This document shows, one piece after another, positions 30,501-36,675 of a stretch of 36,675 nt of DNA. The notes under the pieces were generated by a model. That model ran no database searches. It had not been told where the DNA came from and was given only the letters and a program-made list of their open reading frames with translations. Both the position numbers and the translations under genes were made by a program. Location of the stretch: the NCBI GenBank assembly GCA_046761005.1, contig JBHIFI010000015.1:1-36675 (forward strand), read 5' to 3'. Origin of the DNA: JAGMCJ01 sp046761005 (GTDB lineage: Archaea > Thermoplasmatota > Thermoplasmata > RBG-16-68-12 > JAGMCJ01). Every line of letters begins with the position of its first letter. The first letter of the stretch is position 1.

Positions 30501-32267
30501 ACACACCTTTGGGTCTGCATCCTATTGACAGATGGGAGGAGCAATACGGGTCTTGATCCCATCGCGGAGGCTCAGAATGCTGCCGCTAACAATGTTGTCA
30601 TCTATACGATTGGGCTAGCGCCAGATGCCGACAATGTGACATTGCAGAACATCGCTGCCATTACTGGAGGAAAGTATTTCTATGCCGAATCTCCAGAGGG
30701 TCTGGTGGGAATATACCAAGAGATCGGAACGATAGTCGACCACGTTGCTGGAAGGGACCTCGATGTCTCTGACCACACTCCCATGATTGAGGATGTCATT
30801 CCCTCCTACATTCACCTTGTGGTAGGTTCTTTCAGGGATCCTTCTACAGGCTTGCCCAAGATTCCAGATTATATGGGGAATAGAGGAATCTTCACTTTCA
30901 TGCAGTGGAACGTGAGTTCACTGTCAATCAACGAGACCTGGGAGGTGGAGTACGATATCACTTCAGACCTCGTCGGCACAGTACCCGTTGGCATCTATCC
31001 AGATGCCCGCGTTGCCTATGTCAAGTGGGATGGCAATGAAACGGTTGTCCCTTTCCCAGAGGTTTTCATAACAGTGACCTACTATGCCTCCCCGCCGAAA
31101 AATGTGGAAACCTTCTGGGGTGGACCAGATCAGATAGGTCTGAGATGGGTTGAAGTGCCCTGGCCAGAACTGGACCATTATCTTATATATAGAGCGCAGG
31201 CCCAGAACGGGTTCCAGGACCTCTCTCCTGCAGCAGCGTATGATGTGGTTCCGGCGGGGACAACTGAGTGGATAGATCCAGAGGTTGGAGGGGCAGCGAG
31301 CCATGACGGCGAACACTACTATCTCATAAGAGCTGCGAATGCCAATGAAAGTGAGGTCAGCGAGACAAGTAATACTGCAGGAGCATGGACGAAGACCTTT
31401 TCCGCGGGCTTCAACACCTTCTCCGTTCCTTTGGATTACTTCCCGTGGGTTGAATACGATGGTGCAGGCAAAACGGATACAGTCCAGGAATACGTCACCG
31501 CCTTGGGCGCAGACTACATCGAGTACATGGAATCGGAGCACTGGCTGAGGGTTCCTGGAGCGGGTGATCCCCTAAAGAGGATCGAGGTCGGTGAGGGTTG
31601 TCTAATGAATCTCGGTTCAAGCAAGCGCTTTACATTCGTAGGTCTTCCTGGAAGCATGATCAGATATGATGAGTTACCCTTCGCTGGTTTCGACTATACA
31701 AGCAACGCAAAGAGCGTCGAACTCAGCATTGTGGGAAACGGCATCAGAATCACTTGGCAGCAACCGCTTGGCGCAGACACATATGATATTTACTATTCGA
31801 GTAGCAGAGTGGGGTTCTATGGAGAACTCGGAATAGATTACTGGTTGCTTTTCGACTCCTTGAATCCTCCCGCCGGTCCAACTGCGAGCGTGGATCACGG
31901 CAATGCCCTTTTCGAACCCTATGAGGAGTTCTATTACATGATCTTCCCAATGAGCAACTCGCTCGGTCTGGGTTCCGGTAGCTATAGTTCGGGCATCTGG
32001 CTGGGCCGCTTCAGCGAGGGTTATCACGCAATCTCTCTTCCTCTCAAACCGTTCTCAAATGGGCAGTATTTCTATTACAACGTCTCATTCTACGCTGACC
32101 ATATCGTGAACACTCTTGTTATCCTCTGGTTCAAGGACTCTGAGTCGAGATGGATTCCACACATTCCAGCCATGGAGGAGGGAACATACGACACGAGGTT
32201 TACGATGTTTGTCACCCTGAAGCTGAATGTTTTATCTGATGTCATCTTTGGCTTTGCTGGTGTCTGA
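27579..32267 (+). CDS. Large secreted BNR / LTD / VWA / FN3 protein
   Basis: A 1562-residue exported protein. The hydrophobic signal segment (about 15-33, LFALLSTTLLILSLFVVAS) is followed by several BNR/sialidase-like repeats (about 45-430) of the form HVVWSDDRTGYNGIYYSKST with SxDxGxxW boxes. Two lamin-tail-like domains follow (near 439 and 579: DAELVEVYNFGLQPVDMNGY; VVLNEILFNPN). Then a beta domain (near 720-830) and a VWA domain whose MIDAS is complete: D888-K-S-G-S, T955 and D985. An FN3-like domain (near 1170) and a C-terminal beta-rich region end the protein, with no membrane anchor. The architecture suggests a surface adhesin or scaffold; beta propellers bind glycans or proteins and VWA binds ligands through a metal. 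ATG 27579 is set by SD GGAGGA. Confidence 0.85.
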   Translation: MKDTASSMWRSYCKLFALLSTTLLILSLFVVASNDDPETNLNVSFSRPNQKVDDGLANSRNSDIAVDENDIIHVVWSDDRTGYNGIYYSKSTDQGSSWSPSIRIDYGVVGENSRLPSIAIDKTGGIFDNRIYVAWQEAAPGSGVHIYATHSSNSGLTWAAPARVDSASQDVRCLEPDIAIDSSGNVYVAWYDNRNPSYNHIFASKSTDGGSSFEPEVQISTQDAVNAFPSVTTVDDRIYVSWKEQDLSSFMTLWIADSADFGTSWTPHVLFAGPSGSVPKDLEVTADGSGVLHAVWAYQNPSNEKQISYSKSTDDGITWSRSVRVDDYFSSTSYSDPSILSGPRGLYVTWSDNRAGDPDIFFSYSEDGGLTWGDGIINNNDVRVDDTDENADPFDDSSSQMYPSIALGIFGVFVVWDDYRSGSSYDVYFSSYMTGQIFMTELRDAPDDAELVEVYNFGLQPVDMNGYVLQIDDTQIYSLAAIGIIPPLGYRTLGDDASADLVLPLDLVDEGARLLLFDPSATLIDEVAYGQKGTAPDPLPEESIARHMTGLGYTDEWVREQVPTFGADNNVPGIDRNPDVVLNEILFNPNVANDAFVEVFYKGSSPIYLLGYRIVCNQEFVVGAITLTESNPYYVLRYQMDNGFFDSTSSQQDNVYLYDSTGQLLDMSGWSSSHSQGFSMTRVPDGNGTSDGYNDITSERAGWAFDMSPTLPLVIVSPDYTASGDVGDRILFNLTVTNKQLVPDYVDITVESAPNDWVIEILRFDGIFPLLDSPGDGDGIPDSGFLSPEESFSFKIGINVPSDPPIGSSQTVKVIGTASSTSLASDSASILLKVYPHIEPFKNVAPSTIYHEDAGPGYPTVATVRLSVRGNGSAIVRSIPQDVIFLIDKSGSMGYYQKFEYAKLGAKSYVDDMKLPDQGAVIFFDEFVTLRNPLSTNYEQIKADIDSVVATGGWTAIGTAINAGWNSLVADGDPTHLWVCILLTDGRSNTGLDPIAEAQNAAANNVVIYTIGLAPDADNVTLQNIAAITGGKYFYAESPEGLVGIYQEIGTIVDHVAGRDLDVSDHTPMIEDVIPSYIHLVVGSFRDPSTGLPKIPDYMGNRGIFTFMQWNVSSLSINETWEVEYDITSDLVGTVPVGIYPDARVAYVKWDGNETVVPFPEVFITVTYYASPPKNVETFWGGPDQIGLRWVEVPWPELDHYLIYRAQAQNGFQDLSPAAAYDVVPAGTTEWIDPEVGGAASHDGEHYYLIRAANANESEVSETSNTAGAWTKTFSAGFNTFSVPLDYFPWVEYDGAGKTDTVQEYVTALGADYIEYMESEHWLRVPGAGDPLKRIEVGEGCLMNLGSSKRFTFVGLPGSMIRYDELPFAGFDYTSNAKSVELSIVGNGIRITWQQPLGADTYDIYYSSSRVGFYGELGIDYWLLFDSLNPPAGPTASVDHGNALFEPYEEFYYMIFPMSNSLGLGSGSYSSGIWLGRFSEGYHAISLPLKPFSNGQYFYYNVSFYADHIVNTLVILWFKDSESRWIPHIPAMEEGTYDTRFTMFVTLKLNVLSDVIFGFAGV

Positions 32268-32291
32268 GGTCGTATTGATATGAGCTTTCAT

Positions 32292-32327
32292 CGTGTGAGG
32301 AAGAATGACTTTTGCTTCCTCCTCACG
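32292..32327 (+). terminator. Hairpin behind the BNR/VWA gene
   Basis: GAGGAAG (32297-32303) pairs with CTTCCTC (32315-32321), extended by CGTG / CACG across a small internal loop. It lies 25 bp behind the stop codon and probably terminates or protects the transcript end. A T7 run follows later, at about 32405-32411, just before the next gene. Confidence 0.45.
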
Positions 32328-32422
32328 GCTGATTGCTTGAGCGAAAAAAGTCCTTCCAATTCGATGAATGATCAGCAGAGGAGAAGAAGTGGAGTGCGAA
32401 TGGTGTTTTTTTGAGGACGACA

Positions 32423-35400
32423 ATGAAGTTATCATCGACTGCAATTTCAATCCTTGTTGTTCTTACTTTCCTGACCTTGACTGAATCTGTAACTGGTCAG
32501 CCAGAAGAGATGAATTTAGAAGGAAGAATCTATCTTTGGGACGACACTCCCCTTCAGGGGCTTCCTTGGGAAGATAGTACGCCTTTTGCGATATGGGTAT
32601 ATCACAACGGATTCTGGAACAGATTTCCAAAATCCAGTTGGGTCCTCACGAGCGGCGGGTGGTACGCCTACACACTGGAGGCATCTGAGCGTGACATCAA
32701 CTGGAGCAATGGAGATACCTATCGCGTTCATGTGGACGCCACAGCTTTTGGCGGGCTCAATGCAAATGCCACGAGTCACGGCACTGGCGACCCGGGGGAG
32801 TTTCCTCCATTCGGTGAACTGGAGAACACAATAATGTGGAGCGATCCAGACAACACTCAGCAGTGGGACGTTGTTCTTCCGGTGCCTGATTTGCAGCCGT
32901 TTGCCATAGCCGTCGATGGAATCGAATATCCGGGTCCCTATGACCCTGGTCTGCCAATAGGACCGATAATTGTTCTTGCGGGATCCTCTCATCTGATTGA
33001 GGCTAACGTAACAAACGAGGGAACACCTCTAATAAGGATTCTCAACACGGCGACAATTAGCGACTCGTGCGGAATCCTCGAGCACATGGGTGAGATTCAA
33101 GAAATAGGTGCCAAGTCTTCTGCTCCCCTGAGTACGAGATTTAGCAACCTATGGACGGCACCGGCCCTCTCTTTTGTTGGAGAGTGTCTTCTCAACTATA
33201 CCGTGGATTTCTACAACAATGTGACGGAATACGATGAGACCAACAATTCTGCAACTATACTCTTTGATGTCGAGGGACCTGACCTCACTCCCACGGATAT
33301 CGTGATTCAAACCCCCTCTGGGATGTTCTCCTATAATGACCCATCATCAACTCTTCCGCCTTTTCATTCTGATATAATTCCCGTGAATCCGGGTGAAAAC
33401 ATCAATGTCAGTCTGAACGCTACGAACGTTGGCGGGTATGAGACCGTCACTCAATTCAACGTAGTAATAGTCGACACGGGAAACATATCGGACGGTCCGC
33501 CACTTTCTGTCCTCTACAATAGCGGGGAAGTGGGCCCCCTCACGGAGGGTAGCTCTATCGGCCCCTTCACTTCTTCTTTTCAAATTCAGAATCAAACGGG
33601 TTATCATTGCATAAACCTCACCGTTGACTATGGTATGGATGGATCGGGGAACATCAGTGAAGTTTCCGAGACAAACAATACCTTCGTTGTCTGCTTTGGT
33701 GTCGATGTTCCAGATCTGACGCCCCATCAGATAGTCATCGAACTTGCAGATGGCTCCAACTTCACTTACCTGGATGCGTCAATCTCCAACTACACATCAG
33801 ATCCTATCTATGTGTTTCCAGGGGATCCACTAAACATAACGTCAAGCGTCCGCAATGTGGGTGTCTTTCGATCCCCGATTTTCGTTGAAACTCAGATATC
33901 CTTCTACTACGTGGGCAACAGTCCTATGAACCCCATTGAGAAGGAAATCGCAGAATGGAGCGATGTTCCCTACCTGCTCCCGGGCTCCACGGCCGGGCCC
34001 TACTCATTCACGGGATTCACCGTCCCTTTCAACTTGGGAAATCACTATGTCAACATCACTGTTGACAACAGAAGCCAGGTGCAGGAGGCGAGTGAGATGA
34101 ACAACACCTTCACCATTCACCTCGTCGTCGGAGGTCCTGATATCATTCCCAAAGAGGTCAATTTGACAGTGGACGGTTTGACTACCCAATATACATATCC
34201 CGAATCACCGACCGTCGAAGTCGACATCACTTCCGTGGTTCATATTGAAGCTACAATAGAGAACCAGGGAAATTTCGGAACGAATGGAACATTCCTTACG
34301 GAATTCTCTAACAACTCGATTGTTTTCCATTCGAACCTAAGTGAACCTCTGAATTCCAATGAGCGTACCCTGACCAACTCAACTTGGGTGAATCCCGGTT
34401 TTCCTAGCACGCACACGATCATGATAGTTTCCGATTCTGCGAACGACATTGAAGAGTTGAACGAGACAAATAACGTGTTCATCCTGAATATTGTCGTCAA
34501 AGGCCCTGATTTGATCCCCTCGAACGTCACAATAAACGTCAGCGGGAAAATCACTCAGTACCAGTATTCGGATTCTCCTGTTGACCCCGTGATTGTGGAC
34601 ATCTCCGAGGAAATTCATCTTGATGTCACAATTCGCAATCAGGGAGGCTTTCCAGCGGGCATGTTCAGTGTAGGATTTCTTGGCGGTACCGAGCTGTTCA
34701 ATCTGAGCAGTCCATTGGGGCCTTTGGACCCATCATCCTTCCTTTCGCTGGCAGAAATCGCTTGGCCGAATCCGCGGCTTTTGGGTGATTATTTCGTCAC
34801 AATTTTCGCAGACCTTATGGACAATGTTTCCGAAATCAATGAGGAGAATAACGAGTTCAACATATTGTTCCGTGTAGTGGGGCCAGATATTGTTGCCATT
34901 GATTTTCTTGTCAATGATTCCCCTCATATTGCTCCAGTTGCAGTGACCGGAGGGGAAACTGTACTGCTTACTTGTGTTGCCTTCAATGCTGGTAGCAATG
35001 TAACCCCCGCCAGCTTCTTCGTCTCCATAAACGAGAGCGAGAATCCTCTCCTCCTCTTGAACGTTCCTCCGCTCGCACCAGGAACATATCAATGGTTCAA
35101 TATCAGCTGGGATGCACCGATGGATTACTTGAATACGAGCGTAGTATTCGAGGTCGACTTCTATGATGAGATTCTTGAAACCAATGAGACGAATAACACG
35201 CTCGAGGTAGTTCTGTTGGTGACACCACTCCCGCCAGATCTATTGCCAGTCAACCCTGAGATCAATGGGCTTCCCTATAATGGGCCTTATCAAGCTCAAG
35301 CGGGCGAGATCCTAGTCCTCTCAGCATTCGTGAAAAACATAGGGAACTACACTACCGGAGGACCCTTTGATAACGCATTTTACAACGAGACAACGTCTAA

Positions 35401-36064
35401 CATTCCCTTTGGGAGAGAGGTTGAAGGAACTCTCATTCCGAGAAGAATGACGGGAGAAATTGAGGCCACCTGGCAAGCTCCCAAGAGAAATGGAACCTAT
35501 GTGGTGGAATTCCAGGCGGATTATTTGGACTCTGTATCCGAAGCCAATGAAAGCAACAATGTCATCAGATTCGTGATAGAAGTCTTGGAGGTAGAGAAAG
35601 AACACAACTGGAAGCCTTTTCTTGCGCTGCTATTCGCTCTCATTCTCCTTCTTGTTGGGATACTCACGGGATACTTGAGACCTCTAGACAGATACGTTCC
35701 GATGCCAAGAGAAGCGTCAGATGAAGAGAGAAAAACATATCGAAAGCAAATGAGGAGTTTACCCATAGGTGAAAAATTGGGTGTTCTTGATTATCGTTCC
35801 CTCACGAGGAAGTTTGCCAGAGATAGATTCTTCACTATTTTTGTGCTTACAATTCCTCTGTCGCTGTTGGAGGTGATAATCGCAATTCTTTCCTTCCTCA
35901 CAGGCATCCTGAGAATACCAGAAGCGGGCAATTTGATTACCGTTGGTCTCTTAGTCAATCTCATAATTCTGATTGGAGGGGTTTCCACGGATTTGCTCGT
36001 GTCAAGGAAGGGTTATCGAGTGCCCGTCGAAGTTCTTGCTCCGCCTCCACCAGATGATGAATAG
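32423..36064 (+). CDS. CARDB-repeat surface protein with C-terminal membrane region
   Basis: A 1213-residue exported protein. A signal peptide (MKLSSTAISILVVLTFLTLT, cleavage likely after SVTG) is followed by an Ig-like N-terminal part (LEGRIYLWDDTPLQGLPWED). About seven CARDB-type repeats each open with PDLxP (for example VEGPDLTPTDIVI, VGGPDIIPKEVNL, VKGPDLIPSNVTI) and close with an E-x-NETNN segment. Many N-x-S/T sequons suggest N-glycosylation. The C-terminus has a transmembrane helix (FLALLFALILLLVGILTGYL), a basic cytoplasmic-like segment and two more hydrophobic helices, then PPPPDDE. It likely forms a stalk anchored in the membrane. SD TGAGG sets ATG 32423. No clear TATA box, so cotranscription with the upstream gene is possible. 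Confidence 0.85.
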   Translation: MKLSSTAISILVVLTFLTLTESVTGQPEEMNLEGRIYLWDDTPLQGLPWEDSTPFAIWVYHNGFWNRFPKSSWVLTSGGWYAYTLEASERDINWSNGDTYRVHVDATAFGGLNANATSHGTGDPGEFPPFGELENTIMWSDPDNTQQWDVVLPVPDLQPFAIAVDGIEYPGPYDPGLPIGPIIVLAGSSHLIEANVTNEGTPLIRILNTATISDSCGILEHMGEIQEIGAKSSAPLSTRFSNLWTAPALSFVGECLLNYTVDFYNNVTEYDETNNSATILFDVEGPDLTPTDIVIQTPSGMFSYNDPSSTLPPFHSDIIPVNPGENINVSLNATNVGGYETVTQFNVVIVDTGNISDGPPLSVLYNSGEVGPLTEGSSIGPFTSSFQIQNQTGYHCINLTVDYGMDGSGNISEVSETNNTFVVCFGVDVPDLTPHQIVIELADGSNFTYLDASISNYTSDPIYVFPGDPLNITSSVRNVGVFRSPIFVETQISFYYVGNSPMNPIEKEIAEWSDVPYLLPGSTAGPYSFTGFTVPFNLGNHYVNITVDNRSQVQEASEMNNTFTIHLVVGGPDIIPKEVNLTVDGLTTQYTYPESPTVEVDITSVVHIEATIENQGNFGTNGTFLTEFSNNSIVFHSNLSEPLNSNERTLTNSTWVNPGFPSTHTIMIVSDSANDIEELNETNNVFILNIVVKGPDLIPSNVTINVSGKITQYQYSDSPVDPVIVDISEEIHLDVTIRNQGGFPAGMFSVGFLGGTELFNLSSPLGPLDPSSFLSLAEIAWPNPRLLGDYFVTIFADLMDNVSEINEENNEFNILFRVVGPDIVAIDFLVNDSPHIAPVAVTGGETVLLTCVAFNAGSNVTPASFFVSINESENPLLLLNVPPLAPGTYQWFNISWDAPMDYLNTSVVFEVDFYDEILETNETNNTLEVVLLVTPLPPDLLPVNPEINGLPYNGPYQAQAGEILVLSAFVKNIGNYTTGGPFDNAFYNETTSNIPFGREVEGTLIPRRMTGEIEATWQAPKRNGTYVVEFQADYLDSVSEANESNNVIRFVIEVLEVEKEHNWKPFLALLFALILLLVGILTGYLRPLDRYVPMPREASDEERKTYRKQMRSLPIGEKLGVLDYRSLTRKFARDRFFTIFVLTIPLSLLEVIIAILSFLTGILRIPEAGNLITVGLLVNLIILIGGVSTDLLVSRKGYRVPVEVLAPPPPDDE

Positions 36065-36075
36065 AAAAACGCGAC

Positions 36076-36087
36076 AAGTATAAATAG
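36076..36087 (+). promoter_or_regulatory. TATA box of the FG-GAP-type surface protein gene
   Basis: AAGTATAAATAG shares the core TATAAATAG with the box at 27479-27491. Transcription would begin near 36110, giving a leader of about 45 nt with GAGGAGGAG before ATG 36155. Confidence 0.65.
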
Positions 36088-36154
36088 AGTCCAAGGGATT
36101 GATAAATCTGCCTCATTAGAGTGTGTCGTCATAGTGGAGAGAGGAGGAGCTGGT

Positions 36155-36675
36155 ATGGTTTCAAGCTGTTTGATGAAGATTGTTCGTGTCTCAACAGTTC
36201 AGGCCATTCTGCTGGCACTGATTGTGTCCAGTCTTGTAGGCACTGTAGGCGAGTCTCAAGAAAGATTGAAGACTCCAGATCGTGAAAGATCGGAGAATGC
36301 TGTCCTCCTGGCGGGAAGCGATGAAACTAGCCCCAATGGCGCAATTCTTCAGCAGATAAGTAAACAGGTTGTGGTCCCTGCAGGCAGAGAGTATTTCATA
36401 TTCTACGATGGCTTCAACGAAAGCATAGAGGAAATGCCACTGGCAAATCATCTCGCAGGATTTCCTCAACAGGTTGTAGACGCGATTGAACGTGCTCCTA
36501 ATTGGCTTAGACGCAATCTGACCTTGAAGTTCGAACAGATGGCGGACGTTGACATACGGGTGAACGATTACAGCACAATAGATTTGGCCGATATGGATTC
36601 TGATGGCGACCTCGATGTTATAGTTGGTCAAGCGTCTGGAGGTCTTCTATACTACGAGAATATTGATCCGTTTCT
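36155..36675 (+). CDS. Secreted FG-GAP/VCBS-type repeat protein (3' end outside window)
   Basis: Open from ATG 36155 to the window edge (at least 173 residues). The N-terminal signal peptide contains VQAILLALIVSSLVGTVG. A first FG-GAP/VCBS-like calcium-binding repeat is visible near residue 150: IDLADMDSDGDLDVIVGQAS with its DxDxDGxxD loop. Such repeats form beta propellers on secreted proteins and can bind ligands. The preceding region (EYFIFYDGFNESIEEMP) is unassigned. It is the third surface protein in a row and starts after a strong SD (GGAGGAG). Confidence 0.8.
   Translation, partial: MVSSCLMKIVRVSTVQAILLALIVSSLVGTVGESQERLKTPDRERSENAVLLAGSDETSPNGAILQQISKQVVVPAGREYFIFYDGFNESIEEMPLANHLAGFPQQVVDAIERAPNWLRRNLTLKFEQMADVDIRVNDYSTIDLADMDSDGDLDVIVGQASGGLLYYENIDPF

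Noticed and set aside
30963..31541. A 192-codon minus-strand frame
   Set aside because: It is antisense to the well-supported BNR/VWA gene and shows no domain or ribosome site.
32423..36064. DNA-level tandem repeats in the CARDB gene
   Set aside because: The repeats are visible at the protein level, but the nucleotide sequences have diverged, so there is no recent tandem duplication to report.
1..36675. CRISPR arrays, insertion sequences, integrases or attachment sites
   Set aside because: No regularly spaced direct repeats, transposase or integrase motifs were seen anywhere in the window.

Overview
The window is archaeal DNA, most likely from the Thermoplasmatota or a neighbouring euryarchaeal lineage. 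The evidence is: archaeal-type LeuRS, PheS and TrpRS; Trm1; a GPN-loop GTPase; the order eL18 - uL13 - uS9 - rpoN - tRNA-Pro; archaetidylserine-type lipid genes; MptA (GTP cyclohydrolase for methanopterin-type pterins); an FtsZ relative; and many TATA boxes sitting 25-33 bp upstream of start codons (leaderless transcripts). A 23S rRNA 3' end with no recognisable 5S gene behind it fits the unlinked rRNA genes known in Thermoplasmata. The phylum is an inference; the domain is secure.

Layout. 1-150: 23S rRNA 3' end. 360-4100: a helicase-less XPF-type nuclease, a DUF763 protein, and a zinc ribbon/PUA/PAPS-reductase/ferredoxin fusion. 4090-6559 (minus): Trm1 with THEP1 NTPase, and a ZIP metal transporter. 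6605-6760: an unannotated strongly structured RNA candidate. 6856-8224 (minus): archaetidylserine synthase and decarboxylase. 8225-9290: a gene-poor stretch with a degenerate reading frame, one small basic ORF and inverted repeats. 9292-13060 (minus): GPN GTPase directly behind tRNA-Lys(CTT), then LeuRS. 13239-14582: a tandem ribbon-helix-helix regulator (CdrS/CdrL-like) and a truncated FtsZ-like protein, with repeated operator-like motifs. 14631-18536: YjbQ, an MFS transporter, MptA, a small zinc finger, a TPR protein and a small unknown. 18880-21561 (minus): PheS and TrpRS.

The most interesting locus is 21673-23934: four plus-strand genes encoding an E1-like activating enzyme, a ubiquitin-like protein ending exactly in Gly-Gly, an E2 conjugating enzyme with HPN motif and catalytic Cys, and an Rpn11-like JAMM isopeptidase. 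This is a complete activate-conjugate-deconjugate set without a RING E3 in the cluster. It starts from a strong leaderless promoter divergent from TrpRS.

Next come 6-phospho-3-hexuloisomerase overlapping an endonuclease IV-like TIM barrel (minus), then the ribosomal/RNA polymerase operon. It ends in a tRNA-Pro(GGG) gene whose T-loop is interrupted by a 29-nt intron with a perfect bulge-helix-bulge. The last 9 kb (27579 to the end) encodes three large secreted or surface proteins: a BNR/LTD/VWA/FN3 protein, a protein of about seven CARDB repeats with C-terminal membrane anchor, and the start of an FG-GAP/VCBS-type protein cut by the window edge.
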